The notes below the pieces were generated by a model that made no database searches, was not told the DNA's origin, and saw only the letters and a program-made list of their open reading frames with translations. Position numbers and translations under genes: made by a program. This document shows, one piece after another, positions 26,557-36,086 of a stretch of DNA of 64,000 nt. Origin of the DNA: JASEGV01 sp947085405 (lineage in GTDB: Bacteria; Bacteroidota; Ignavibacteria; UBA10030; BY39); contig CAMTWO010000027.1 of assembly GCA_947085405.1 (NCBI GenBank), positions 36,446-100,445 of the forward strand, in the 5' to 3' direction. Each line of letters begins with the position of its first letter. Position 1 is the stretch's first letter.

Positions 26557-26919
26557 CTATTATTTTTATTTTATACGATTATGTTCAACCAGTCGGTTCT
26601 CGATATCTTCAGTGCTGCCAGTATAATATCTTTTAGAACTTATACTTTGTATGATGTTTACAAAATACATGTCGGGGCGGCGGGATTTGTCCCGTTCCGT
26701 TCATCAAATGAACGGAACGAGTGCCGTTTCGTCCGGGGGACTAAACGAGCATTCTCGTCTCTTGCATCGCAAGAGTCGGAAGATTCACGTCCCGCTCAAA
26801 GAGCGGGACGGAAAACCCGCGACCGCTTTATTTTATTTTCTGTCGGGGCGGGGGGATTTTGCGCCCAAGGCGCATCAGCCTTCGGCTGAGAACCCGCGAC
26901 CGCTTTATTTTATTTTCTG
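26557..26919. repeat. Palindrome-filled relics of tRNA-Pro copies
   Basis: From 26671 the sequence repeats the tRNA 3' end (GTCGGGGCGGCGGGATTT) and then a run of hairpins: CGTTCCGTTC/GAACGGAACG, CTCTTGC/GCAAGAG, and GTCCCGCTC/GAGCGGGAC. A 38-bp block starting AACCCGCGACCGC occurs at 26814-26851 and again at 26891-26928, a spacing of 77 bp, the length of a tRNA repeat unit. Between them are GCGCCCAAGGCGC and CAGCCTTCGGCTG. The copies appear to be tRNA-Pro repeats whose bodies were replaced by palindromes. No protein gene was seen. Confidence 0.65.
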
Positions 26920-26994
26920 TCGGGGCGGCGAGATTTGAACTCGCGACCTCTTGGTCCCGAACCAAGCGCGCTAGCCGGGCTGCGCTACGCCCCG
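26920..26994 (-). tRNA. tRNA-Pro (anticodon CGG)
   Basis: The minus strand reads CGGGGCGTAGCGCAGCCCGG at the 5' end. The 7-bp acceptor stem CGGGGCG pairs with CGCCCCG, the anticodon arm is CTTGG-TTCGGGA-CCAAG with anticodon CGG, and the T arm is GCGAG-TTCAAAT-CTCGC. The discriminator base is A and CCA is not encoded. The length is 75 nt. Incomplete copies flank it on both sides. Confidence 0.95.
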
Positions 26995-27271
26995 TTATAA
27001 CAAAACTTTCTTTTCTTCTCTGAGTCGCCGGGTCCCGCTCGCTAATCATTTTCACGATTGAGAGGGATCCGTTCCAAAGGAATCCCTTTGGGACAATTTG
27101 AATATCACTTAACCGCACTTCGTTTGTTAAGTGTTTTCAAATTGGGACTGCGCTACGCCCCGAGAATAAAAATCTAATTTCAATCCGCTTATGGCGGACT
27201 AAATTCTAATTATAAAAAAATAGAGCTGTAAAAAACCGTTCAAAGATACTAAACAATCTCCGAAAAAACAA
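26995..27271. repeat. Second tRNA-Pro 5' end followed by nested palindromes
   Basis: At 27144-27162 the minus strand repeats the tRNA 5' end (CGGGGCGTAGCGCAGTCCC). Instead of the rest of a tRNA it continues into nested hairpins: CAATTTGA/TCAAATTG, CACTTAAC/GTTAAGTG and CCAAAGG/CCTTTGG, down to about 27040. No protein gene is supported here. The open frame across this block is read-through of the tRNA. Confidence 0.6.
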
Positions 27272-28213
27272 CTATCCGGAAATATTTCCAAAATAACTAA
27301 TTATTTCTTTGCTAATCCGGTTAAAATCAACTTCGGTACTCAATTCAAACCACTTTATCCGTTCATCACGCCTGAACCAGGTCAGTTGTCGTTTCGCATA
27401 CCTTCGGGAATTTCGTTTGATTAATTCGACCATATAATCATAACTGATTTTACCTTCGAAAAATTGAAATACTTCCTGATAACCAACAGTTCGTAACGAA
27501 GTAATTTTTGTTGAATATCCTTTCTCGACTAAAGATTTGACCTCATTCAACAAGCCGTTATTCAACATCCCATCAACACGTTCGTTAATTCTTTCATAAA
27601 GTTTACTCCTATCCCATTGCAAGCCGACCAAAACTGATTGGAAATTAGGTGGAATATTTATTTTCTGTAATTCTGAAATGGGTGTTCCCGTTACTTTATA
27701 AACTTCCAGCGCCCGGATAATTCTGTGTAGGTTGCTCGGAAGCATTCGTGAGGCGGAGAGTGGATCAACTTTTCTTAGTTCTTCTAACAAGCCCTCGTTC
27801 CCTTTTTTGTCAAGAACTCTATAAATTTCATCTCTCACTTCTTTGTCAGCCGAAGGTCCTTCAAAAAATCCATCGATGAATGCTTGAATATACAAACCCG
27901 AACCTCCAACAACTATCGGCTGCTTACCCGCATCAAAAATGGTATCGACCCGTTCTCTCGCTTGATTTGAAAATTCACCCGCATTAAAATCATGATCGGG
28001 TAATAGTTCATCTATAAAATGATGCTTAATTTTTTTTCTTTCTTGTACTGGCGGTTTTGCTGTCCCAATGTCTAAATATTTATAAATCTGGCGCGAGTCG
28101 GCTGAGATTATTTCACCGTTCATCTCCTTCGCCAACAAAAAACCAACTGATGATTTACCCGAACAGGTTGGTCCGACCAATACTAGAACATTTTTTTTCT
28201 TTATCCCTGCCAT
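27272..28213 (-). CDS. miaA: tRNA dimethylallyltransferase
   Basis: 313 residues. The P-loop is LVGPTCSGKSSVGF, then SADSRQIYKYLDIGTAKP, HHFIDELLPDHDFNAGEF and VGGSGLYIQAFIDG. The C-terminal tRNA-binding part has TVGYQEVFQFFEG and RRYAKRQLTWFRRD. It adds a dimethylallyl group to N6 of A37 in tRNAs reading UNN codons. Its start overlaps the pcm stop by 13 nt, so miaA, pcm and cdaA form one transcription unit. Confidence 0.96.
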   Translation of the reverse strand: MAGIKKKNVLVLVGPTCSGKSSVGFLLAKEMNGEIISADSRQIYKYLDIGTAKPPVQERKKIKHHFIDELLPDHDFNAGEFSNQARERVDTIFDAGKQPIVVGGSGLYIQAFIDGFFEGPSADKEVRDEIYRVLDKKGNEGLLEELRKVDPLSASRMLPSNLHRIIRALEVYKVTGTPISELQKINIPPNFQSVLVGLQWDRSKLYERINERVDGMLNNGLLNEVKSLVEKGYSTKITSLRTVGYQEVFQFFEGKISYDYMVELIKRNSRRYAKRQLTWFRRDERIKWFELSTEVDFNRISKEIISYFGNISG

Positions 28214-28857
28214 CCCATTTTACCGATAAGCGGAACGAATTTAAAACCACATATTTCTTTTCTTAAAAATTTATCTTTCTTCCGGGTTACTACATGCAAA
28301 TCCTGAAACTCCATCGAGCCAATCGGAATTACTAACTTGCCGCCGTCTGCAAGTTGGTCTAACAGGGCTTGCGGAATTTCGGGTGCTGCTGCCGTAACGA
28401 TTATGCCGTCGTAAGGAGCAAACTCAGCCCAACCGATTGTTCCGTCGCCGCACTTTGAAACGATTGGATAACCTAATTTCTCGAAGATTTTTCGTGAGGC
28501 GTTCAGTAATTCCATGTGTCGTTCGATAGTGAAAACCCGCACACCCATTTCAGCGAGTATCGCTGCCTGATAGCCGGAACCTGTTCCGACTTCTAAAACT
28601 TTTGAACCTTTTTTTATTTCTAACGCTTCTGTCATTACTGCAACTGTGTAGGGCTGCGAAATTGTCTGCGACTTTCCGATTGGCAGGGGCGAATCTTCGT
28701 AAGCTCTTCCAATAAACAAATCGGTAACGAACAGATGCCGGGGAATTCGTTCAATTACTTTCAAAAGATTTTCATCCTTCACTCCACGGTGGCGAATGAG
28801 TTCTACCATTTCTTTTCGTTCAGTTTTATAACGACCATTACCAATGTATTCAGGCAT
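28201..28857 (-). CDS. pcm: Protein-L-isoaspartate O-methyltransferase
   Basis: 218 residues. Typical PIMT motifs: IPRHLFVTDLF, SPLPIGKSQTISQPYTVAVM, SAM motif I KVLEVGTGSGYQAAILAEMG and the YDGIIVTAAAPEIPQALLDQ box. It methylates isoaspartyl residues in damaged proteins to start their repair, in the cytosol. It overlaps cdaA by 8 nt and miaA by 13 nt. Confidence 0.95.
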   Translation of the reverse strand: MPEYIGNGRYKTERKEMVELIRHRGVKDENLLKVIERIPRHLFVTDLFIGRAYEDSPLPIGKSQTISQPYTVAVMTEALEIKKGSKVLEVGTGSGYQAAILAEMGVRVFTIERHMELLNASRKIFEKLGYPIVSKCGDGTIGWAEFAPYDGIIVTAAAPEIPQALLDQLADGGKLVIPIGSMEFQDLHVVTRKKDKFLRKEICGFKFVPLIGKMGWQG

Positions 28858-29665
28858 TAGATTTCAATCCACTCCAAATATTTTTCCATGATTTTTCGGT
28901 TGATACAACTAACCGGTTTTTAAGTTCTTCTAAAAGTTCCTGAGCCGAGAGTCCTGAAATTATTACTCCGTTTTCAGCTACTGAAATAGTTCCTCGCTCC
29001 TCAGATACAATGACTACTATAGCATCGGTTTGTTCCGATATCCCGATTCCTGCCCGATGTCTCATTCCTAAAACATTTTCACCGATACGTGTAACGTGCG
29101 AGAAAGGTAATGTACAGCGAGCGGCTTCGATTATTCTGTCTTTGATTATCACTGCCCCATCGTGCAGAGGTGATTTAGGATTGAATATCGAAACGAGAAG
29201 TGCTTTGCTTACAAGGGCTTGCAGCGATACACCTGTTTCTACAAAACTTCGCATCCCCGCCGCACGTGCTATAACAATTAGGGCGCCGTGACGTTTGCGC
29301 GCAAGGTCAGCAGCCGCACTTGCAATTTCTTCGTACGACTCGGTTACATCAAGTCGGATGAAGCGACGTATCACACGGTTTTTTCCAAGCATCACAAGCA
29401 AACGCCGAAGTTCAGGTTGGAATAGAATTATGAAAGCAATCACCCAGATGTCGGTTAGAGTTCGCAACAGCCATCCCATTGCTTTTAGGTTTATTGCCTG
29501 TGCGACAAACGAGAATGCAATGATCAAAAGAAGCCCTACGAATATTTGAGCGGCAATTGTTCCCCGCATAATCAAATAAAGCCGGTAGAAGATGAACGTA
29601 ACTATTACAATATCGAGTATATCAACTAATGTAACTGTTAAAAAACCAATTTTAAAAAGTTCCAA
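28850..29665 (-). CDS. cdaA: Diadenylate cyclase CdaA
   Basis: 271 residues. Three N-terminal membrane helices (about 7-31, 38-56, 62-82) precede the DAC domain with its DGA motif (Asp169-Gly170-Ala171 in SPLHDGAVI) and RHR motif (202-204 in MRHRAGIG). It makes cyclic di-AMP from two ATP at the inner membrane face. The start seems to be TTG, with GAGG seven bases upstream; the next ATG would lie after the first helix. The usual partner cdaR is not adjacent. The gene follows folP by 9 nt. Confidence 0.94.
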   Translation of the reverse strand: MELFKIGFLTVTLVDILDIVIVTFIFYRLYLIMRGTIAAQIFVGLLLIIAFSFVAQAINLKAMGWLLRTLTDIWVIAFIILFQPELRRLLVMLGKNRVIRRFIRLDVTESYEEIASAAADLARKRHGALIVIARAAGMRSFVETGVSLQALVSKALLVSIFNPKSPLHDGAVIIKDRIIEAARCTLPFSHVTRIGENVLGMRHRAGIGISEQTDAIVVIVSEERGTISVAENGVIISGLSAQELLEELKNRLVVSTEKSWKNIWSGLKSNA

Positions 29666-29674
29666 TTGATATCC

Positions 29675-30514
29675 TCATTTTAATGCGTCAACGATTTTTG
29701 AAACACGTTTCATTTCTTTAACATCGTGCACACGAATAATATTTGCGCCATTCATAATTGAGACTGCAACTGCTGCGGCGGTTCCTTCAAGTCTTTCATC
29801 GATTGGTAAATTGAGTATCGTTCCGATGAAAAATTTTCTGGAAGGACCTACCAGAATCGGGTATCCAAGTTCTTGAAATTCTTTTAACCTTTTGAATATT
29901 TCTATGTTATGTTCAAGTTTCTTGCCGAAACCGATACCGGGATCTATAATAATTTGTTTGATGCCGTTTTGGATAGATATATTAATGGCTTCTGATAAAT
30001 AAGATTTTATTTCAGAAATGAGATTTTTGTATTCCGGATTTTGCTGCATTAATTTCGGTTTATCTTTAGTGTGCATTAAAACGACTGAGGCGTTATACTT
30101 CGAGACAACTGCAGGCATTCGGTTGTCGAAGTGAAAGCTGCTGATATCATTTACGATTACCGCACCGCTTTGAAGTGCTTTTTCCGCCACTGCTGATTTT
30201 GTTGTATCTACTGAAATCGGGATGTGAGTCGCTTTTCTTAATTGTTCGATAACCGGAATAACCCGGTTTAATTCTTCCAATTCGCTAATCGGTTCAGAAC
30301 CGGGGCGAGTTGACTCACCGCCGACATCAATAAAATCGGCACCTTCTTCAATCATCCTTGAGGCATGATCGATTGCCTCTGAGATGTTTAAATATTTTCC
30401 ACCATCCGAGAAAGAATCGGGAGTAACGTTCAGAATTCCCATGATGAATGTTCGGCTCGATAAATCGTATTCGACTGAACCAAACTTATAAATTTTATTG
30501 ATTGAGTGTACCAT
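29675..30514 (-). CDS. folP: Dihydropteroate synthase
   Basis: 279 residues. Pterin-binding TIM-barrel signatures are IMGILNVTPDSFSDGGKY, DFIDVGGESTRPGS, VNDISSF, IIIDPGIGFGKKLEHN, GPSRKFFIG and the GANIIRVHDV end motif. It condenses p-aminobenzoate with dihydropterin pyrophosphate in folate synthesis. It is the first gene of a folP-cdaA-pcm-miaA run on the minus strand. Confidence 0.96.
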   Translation of the reverse strand: MVHSINKIYKFGSVEYDLSSRTFIMGILNVTPDSFSDGGKYLNISEAIDHASRMIEEGADFIDVGGESTRPGSEPISELEELNRVIPVIEQLRKATHIPISVDTTKSAVAEKALQSGAVIVNDISSFHFDNRMPAVVSKYNASVVLMHTKDKPKLMQQNPEYKNLISEIKSYLSEAINISIQNGIKQIIIDPGIGFGKKLEHNIEIFKRLKEFQELGYPILVGPSRKFFIGTILNLPIDERLEGTAAAVAVSIMNGANIIRVHDVKEMKRVSKIVDALK

Positions 30515-30552
30515 TGTTCGGGAAAAATATACAAAATTTTTGGAGGTATAAC

Positions 30553-30584
30553 AAAAAAGCCCCAGCTAAAATTTGGCTGGGGCT
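30553..30584 (-). terminator. Rho-independent terminator of the giant propeller gene
   Basis: The stem AGCCCCAGC/GCTGGGGCT (30558-30566 with 30576-30584) is followed on the minus strand by six T. It lies 83 nt past the stop of the 1414-codon gene. A near copy is present at 35061-35086. Confidence 0.85.
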
Positions 30585-30666
30585 ATATTGTTTATTTGAT
30601 GGATAATAAATTATAAACACTAAACTCTAATCCGCCAATGAGGACTAAACAAATACCAAGTCCAAA

Positions 30667-33600
30667 TTATTTTAGAAGTATCATCTTCCGAACTTGCACA
30701 AAAGTTTTACTCGGTTCGTTCACGCCAACTGCGTCTATTTTGTAAAAGTAAACGCCGCTTGCGACTGTCTTACCAAAGTTGTTTGTAGAATTCCATTCTA
30801 CGGTTTTGTAACCCGCATCTTGCACTTCGTCCACTAAAGTCTTTACTTCTTGTCCCATAATATTATAAATTCTTAACGCAACTTTACTAGAAGCGGGCAA
30901 CTGATATTTTAAATTAGTAACCGGGTTGAATGGGTTGGGATAGTTTTGTTCAAGAGTAAACTCTCTTGGCAAGTCAGGTGTACCATTTAGTTTTAGAGTA
31001 ATACGACTATCAGGATTTGATATCGTAACCTTACCTTCACTTCGAAGTAATATCTCCTGATTATCTATTTTTATGTATGCGGTGGTTGAACTGTTGTTCA
31101 TTTTCCATGAAAGCGTAATTGGATATTCGGCTGAAGAAATTTGGATTGGAAATTTTCCAAAATTATTCTCCTCAACGACCTCAAGCATACGTTGTGAAGC
31201 AAATCGGGCATCAAAAATACCGGAAGGCGGAACAGGCGGAAGTTCATATAAATTATCCGCAAAATCATTACTAGGTTTTTTATCAAAATATAATCGTTGT
31301 ATCTGATCATTTGCATCTTGAAGTGTTAGGGAATTAAACTTCTCGAGCTCGTTATTGGTCGCAATTATCTTTTCAGTTTTAAGAGTAGTCCCATCATTTG
31401 ATAATATTAAACTGCCTGAGGACCGAAACTTAACCCAGTATGCCTTGCCAGGAACAATTGAGTCTGTAAAAAAATAACCTGTTTTATATCCATATAACGG
31501 CGACATAATATTATCGGGGGGGTCTGTTATAATTGAGGATTGATGTAGTTGGTTAGTGATTGAACCGATAAGATTCCAACCCGAATGAACATAGGTAGTT
31601 TCATTCAGGTTTGGGTATCCAACGAACAAAAAACTACCTTCTTGTATTTTTAACCAGTAACCTTTTCCGGGAATCATCTGGTTTCGGGCTTGGTAATTTC
31701 CATCAAATTCAAATAGACCCGGAACCGTGCGAGGACAATTTGCCTCTGAATAGGGCGTAGAGATAAGATTCCACCCCGAAGGATTTTCAGATATCATCCA
31801 CCTCGGCTCAAACTCACCAACGGCGTTTCCTTCAACGTTTATCGTATCAGATTTACCTGATTCTTTTATTTTAAAAACAATTCTTCCAGTTTTTGCTCCG
31901 GCAATTGTAGGGAAATAATATAATTTTATACTGGCATGTTCCCGAGGTCTAATCTGCACGTTTTTGGTGAGAACGGTAAAGTTAGAATCTAAACTAAACG
32001 GAGAAACATTTACAGTAACATTTCCTGGATTATAGACTACCACTGTTGTATCAGCAACACAGCCAAGCGAAACTTCTCCAAAAATTATTTCCTCCGAACT
32101 CAAACTGATATTTACATTTTCAACAAATTTGATCAAGGTACTAAATGAGCCTTCCTGACGGTTTGATGAGGTTCCGCCTACGAAAATATTTCCGTTGTCA
32201 GCAATTGTCATCGAACTCGGAGTTGATGCGCTAAATTGCGGATCTACATTTCTGGAAATCCATTGTAACGATCCATCGGTTCTATATTTGATAGTTACAA
32301 ATTCAGATCCTCCTGCTGTTCGTTCACCCGTTCCGTTAATATACACATCTCCGAAATCATTTACAGAGATATCTGTAACCCAATTATTACTCATAAGGAA
32401 ACGACCGGGATACCGACGTAACCATTGGCGTACTCCTGATGGGTTATATTTTATCGTTACAAATTCGAAACGGCCTGAGGATGTTGCACCGGTTTCACTG
32501 TTTCCTGTAAGATAGATATTACCTTCTCGGTCCAATGCGAGGAGATAACATTTATCCCGCCCGTTCATCAAATCACTTGTATATGTAGCGAACCATTGTT
32601 GTTCACCTATCTGATTATATTTTATGAGTACAAAAGCTTCACCCGATAAAGAATCAAGATAAATACTACCTGCTACATAAACATTATCTGAGTCATCGAC
32701 CGCAAGCGAAACGAAATTATTGTATATTGCTACATTAGACCCCATATCTGAAACCACTGGTCCATTAAAACGTGAAATCCACTGTGTTGTCCCGCTTGTG
32801 TCGTATTTAATTGTTACATAATCGTCATGTTTTTTTAGCGTATCATAACTTGTTCCGGTTACATATATAAATCCTTTTTTATCCAAAGCGATATCGCATG
32901 CGACATCTCGTAAGTTCGTCGGACCATTATAGAAAGAAACCCACTGCCGAATCCCCGCCGGATTATATTTGATAATTGTGTAATCGGAATTTCCTGCAAC
33001 GCGGCTCCTACCAGCAACATAAAGATTGCTATTTATATCAGATGCTAGGTCATACGGAATATCAAAATAATTTTCTGGACCGTTGAACCGATCAGACCAT
33101 ATTTGATTACCATGTGGATCATATTTGATAGTTAGAAAATCCCAACTACTGCCCCCATAATAATAGTCATCTAGAAATCCGGTAACAAAAACATTACCTG
33201 ATGAATCAATAGCCATAGAATTTGTGCGATATGGAAAACCTGTATTAACTGTTTTATTCCATTGTAATGTTCCTGTCGAATCATATTTTAAAGTTAAATA
33301 ATTCGTACTAGCAACATAAATGTTCCCATTTTTATCGCTAACCAGGTCTATAAACTGGTCGTTGCTTGTTTTATAACTAAATGGTAACTGACGCCATAAA
33401 AAACCAAAAAGCGAATCTATTTTGTAAACTCCAGCATCGTCGTACCAGCCACCCCTAGATGCAATATAGAGATTTCGGTTATTATTAATGCCAACAGCAA
33501 ATCCATCGAACGACTCAAACCAATCTCCCTCAGGTGTACATATATTAATCGAATGTTCATCCCTATACTTAGAAATAATATATACATTGTTCATTTTGTC

Positions 33601-34911
33601 AAAATTTAAACCAACACCATCGGTTCCTATTGGATAACCATCTCCATCAATCCATTGCAGAGCACCACTTGATGTATATCGTATTGTCCCAAAACTTGAA
33701 GTTAGATAAATTCTATTGGAGCCATCAACTCCTATAAAAGCAGCGTCTTCATCATGGTCACCTGTATTGTAAATTCTTTTCCACCTAAGCGTACCATTAG
33801 GGCTATATTTTAGCAAAATATAATCCATGTCATCTTCTCTTGCGTACGTATTTCCTACGACATACACAAAACCCGATGCATCAACAGCGATATCGGTAGG
33901 AAGGTCTTCCGCCTCAAACTTTCCTTTGTAGATTTTTGTCCAAATTAGTGAACCAGATGTAGAGTATTTTACTGTTACAATGTCATAATAGGTTCCCTCA
34001 AATTCACTCCATCCTGTTACATAAACGTCTCCATTTTTATCCACTGCAAAAGCTTTTGGTAAACAATCTTGACCATCATCTGGTCTTGCGTATTGTCTTC
34101 GCCACTCTCTAATACCATTAGGATTATACTTGACTACTAAGTAAGAGTATATCCAACCATCATATAAATCAAGTGATAGTATGTAGATATTTCCGTTTGA
34201 ATCCATTTTTAGATCAAACGGAGTTTCATAATCTAAATAAAAAAATTCCTCAAAGCCCACCCAGGTTTGATTTCCTAAAGAATCATATTTTATTAGCACC
34301 AAATTATATTCATCCGCAATTCCAAGAATGTAAATGTTTTTACCATATTTATCTACTGCAATATTTTTAACTTCTCCATCTAAAAATTTATTTTGCCAAA
34401 TTTTTTCACCATCTTTGTTGTATTTTATTGTCAAAAATTCCCAATAATCATCCATGTTACCCGTTATATAAACGTTTCCGACGCTATCAATCGCCATTGA
34501 TTGAATTACGTGCGTATGCGTGATACTATTACTGCCATAGTTCACTTTCCATTCTGGAGAGAGTGAATCAACAAATCCAACAGTCATCGGTGTACCTAGA
34601 GTTGGTATGCTGGCTGCTCCTTTTTGTATTTGTTGCCGCTGATTTAGTATACGGTTTGATTTTGCTTTCCGCTGCTTAATAGTATCTCTCCTCATATCAG
34701 CGAAATCCGGGTCGGGAATGTATTCTGAATGTTGGGGTAGGTTCTTTTGAAAATACTTAGGCAACTTCCCATTGTCCGCCTTCCTCCTTTCGTGCATCGA
34801 GCTTAATCTTTTTGTCTTACGGTCAGCTAAATCATCCTTATTAGTTGAGGATAATAACTCGGAAAATAAAAAACTGTAAAGTAAAATAAATCCTAATACA
34901 AATTTCCACAT
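30667..34911 (-). CDS. Giant secreted beta-propeller (SBBP-repeat) protein with T9SS sorting domain
   Basis: 1414 residues. After a signal peptide the region to about residue 925 is built of some 15-20 repeats of the type 'VTVKYSTSGSLIW...', 'DIAVDASGFVYVVGNT', the SBBP pattern of NHL-like propellers. A choice-of-anchor/Hydin-like Ig domain follows (about 930-1040, IFGEVSLGCVADTTVVVYNP). Then come two SGWNLI-type repeats (about 1043-1170), and the T9SS type A domain from LEQNYPNPFNPVTNLKYQLP (about 1319) to the end. It is probably an outer-membrane-exported adhesin or scaffold. No catalytic motif was seen. A strong terminator follows. Confidence 0.9.
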   Translation of the reverse strand: MWKFVLGFILLYSFLFSELLSSTNKDDLADRKTKRLSSMHERRKADNGKLPKYFQKNLPQHSEYIPDPDFADMRRDTIKQRKAKSNRILNQRQQIQKGAASIPTLGTPMTVGFVDSLSPEWKVNYGSNSITHTHVIQSMAIDSVGNVYITGNMDDYWEFLTIKYNKDGEKIWQNKFLDGEVKNIAVDKYGKNIYILGIADEYNLVLIKYDSLGNQTWVGFEEFFYLDYETPFDLKMDSNGNIYILSLDLYDGWIYSYLVVKYNPNGIREWRRQYARPDDGQDCLPKAFAVDKNGDVYVTGWSEFEGTYYDIVTVKYSTSGSLIWTKIYKGKFEAEDLPTDIAVDASGFVYVVGNTYAREDDMDYILLKYSPNGTLRWKRIYNTGDHDEDAAFIGVDGSNRIYLTSSFGTIRYTSSGALQWIDGDGYPIGTDGVGLNFDKMNNVYIISKYRDEHSINICTPEGDWFESFDGFAVGINNNRNLYIASRGGWYDDAGVYKIDSLFGFLWRQLPFSYKTSNDQFIDLVSDKNGNIYVASTNYLTLKYDSTGTLQWNKTVNTGFPYRTNSMAIDSSGNVFVTGFLDDYYYGGSSWDFLTIKYDPHGNQIWSDRFNGPENYFDIPYDLASDINSNLYVAGRSRVAGNSDYTIIKYNPAGIRQWVSFYNGPTNLRDVACDIALDKKGFIYVTGTSYDTLKKHDDYVTIKYDTSGTTQWISRFNGPVVSDMGSNVAIYNNFVSLAVDDSDNVYVAGSIYLDSLSGEAFVLIKYNQIGEQQWFATYTSDLMNGRDKCYLLALDREGNIYLTGNSETGATSSGRFEFVTIKYNPSGVRQWLRRYPGRFLMSNNWVTDISVNDFGDVYINGTGERTAGGSEFVTIKYRTDGSLQWISRNVDPQFSASTPSSMTIADNGNIFVGGTSSNRQEGSFSTLIKFVENVNISLSSEEIIFGEVSLGCVADTTVVVYNPGNVTVNVSPFSLDSNFTVLTKNVQIRPREHASIKLYYFPTIAGAKTGRIVFKIKESGKSDTINVEGNAVGEFEPRWMISENPSGWNLISTPYSEANCPRTVPGLFEFDGNYQARNQMIPGKGYWLKIQEGSFLFVGYPNLNETTYVHSGWNLIGSITNQLHQSSIITDPPDNIMSPLYGYKTGYFFTDSIVPGKAYWVKFRSSGSLILSNDGTTLKTEKIIATNNELEKFNSLTLQDANDQIQRLYFDKKPSNDFADNLYELPPVPPSGIFDARFASQRMLEVVEENNFGKFPIQISSAEYPITLSWKMNNSSTTAYIKIDNQEILLRSEGKVTISNPDSRITLKLNGTPDLPREFTLEQNYPNPFNPVTNLKYQLPASSKVALRIYNIMGQEVKTLVDEVQDAGYKTVEWNSTNNFGKTVASGVYFYKIDAVGVNEPSKTFVQVRKMILLK

Positions 34912-35141
34912 AACATACTCCTTGGCGTTTAGTTGGTTTTATTTATTTATAAAAAACTTAAGAACGTATATTCAGCTATGTAAGTTTTTGGAAAGACCAA
35001 AATACCAAAAATTATTTCGATGGCAATATAAGCAGAAATCCTGTGGTTGTCAAGAGCAAAAGCTCCAGCTAAAATTGGCTGGGGCTGAGGTAAATGTAAC
35101 AATTTATTTAATCACGGCATTCGTATTTATTTGACTCTATC
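34912..35141. other. Intergenic region upstream of the propeller gene
   Basis: 230 bp holding the leader of the 1414-codon gene and, near 35061-35086, the trxB-side hairpin. A short ATATTC / TAAGTT-rich tract is present but no clear promoter was recognised. Confidence 0.4.
35061..35086 (-). terminator. Probable terminator downstream of trxB
   Basis: AGCTCCAGC pairs with GCTGGGGCT (one G-T pair) 56 nt past the trxB stop. The minus strand continues AGCTTTTGCTCTT, a weak T-tract. It is nearly identical to the stronger hairpin at 30558-30584, which may reflect a copied terminator. Confidence 0.5.
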
Positions 35142-36086
35142 TTAATGCAAACCCTCCAAATATCTCTCTACATCAATCGCTGCGGCACATCCTGAACCTG
35201 CCGCTGTAACTGCCTGGCGATAAACCGAATCCGCCACATCTCCGGCTGCAAAAACTCCGGAAATATTTGTTGCTGTCCCATTGCCGATTAGTTTTATGTA
35301 CCCGGTTTCGTACATGTCAATTTGCCCTTTGAAGATTGCTGTATTTGGCTCGTGTCCGATTGCAATGAATAACCCATCAGCTTTCATTTCGGTTATTGCG
35401 TTTGTCTTTACATTTTTTATTTTCAAACCGGTCATAGATTTTCTGCTGGCTTCTTCTTTGCCTAAAACTTCTACGACTACAGAATCCCACAAGAATGATA
35501 TCTTCGGGTTTTGTTGTGCTCGTTCACGCATAATTTTAGATGCACGTAACTCGTTTCGTCTGTGTATCAGAGTTACTTTGGATGCAAACTTAGTTAAAAA
35601 TATTGCTTCTTCTAAAGCTGTATCGCCACCACCGACTATCGCGACTTCCAAACCTTTAAAGAAAAAACCATCGCAGGTAGCACAAGCGGAAACGCCATAA
35701 CCGAAATATTTTTTCTCCGATTCTATATCTAATAATTTCGCACTAGCACCAGTGGCAATTATTACAGAGTCGGCTGTATAGAGTTCATCACCTGCCCAGA
35801 GCTTGAATGGTCGGCTTGTGAAATCAACTTTAGTGATGTCAGTAGTCAAGCAAGTAGTCCCAAACTTCTCAGCTTGTTTACGGAATAAATCCATCATCTC
35901 GGGTCCCATTACACCATCGGGGAAACCGGGATAGTTTTCGACTTCGGTTGTTATCGTAAGCTGTCCACCGGGTTGACTCCCTTCAAAGAGAACCGGGTTT
36001 AAATTTGCGCGTCCTGTGTATATAGCCGCAGTAAATCCGGCAGGTCCTGAACCTATTATTATTACTTTATGATGTTTCTCGTTCAT
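35142..36086 (-). CDS. trxB: Thioredoxin-disulfide reductase
   Basis: 314 residues. FAD motif IIIGSGPAGFTAAIYTGRAN, NADPH motif VAIVGGGDTALEEAIFL, redox pair Cys135-Cys138 in ACATCDGFFF and the C-terminal GVFAAGDVAD. It reduces thioredoxin with NADPH in the cytosol. The start overlaps the queG stop by 20 nt, so the two genes are coupled. Confidence 0.96.
   Translation of the reverse strand: MNEKHHKVIIIGSGPAGFTAAIYTGRANLNPVLFEGSQPGGQLTITTEVENYPGFPDGVMGPEMMDLFRKQAEKFGTTCLTTDITKVDFTSRPFKLWAGDELYTADSVIIATGASAKLLDIESEKKYFGYGVSACATCDGFFFKGLEVAIVGGGDTALEEAIFLTKFASKVTLIHRRNELRASKIMRERAQQNPKISFLWDSVVVEVLGKEEASRKSMTGLKIKNVKTNAITEMKADGLFIAIGHEPNTAIFKGQIDMYETGYIKLIGNGTATNISGVFAAGDVADSVYRQAVTAAGSGCAAAIDVERYLEGLH

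Noticed and set aside
26828..27118. Open frame of 96 codons on the minus strand
   Set aside because: It reads through the tRNA-Pro gene and the surrounding palindromes (its middle RSAARLARLVRDQEVASSN is the usual false translation of tRNA-Pro), so it is not a gene.
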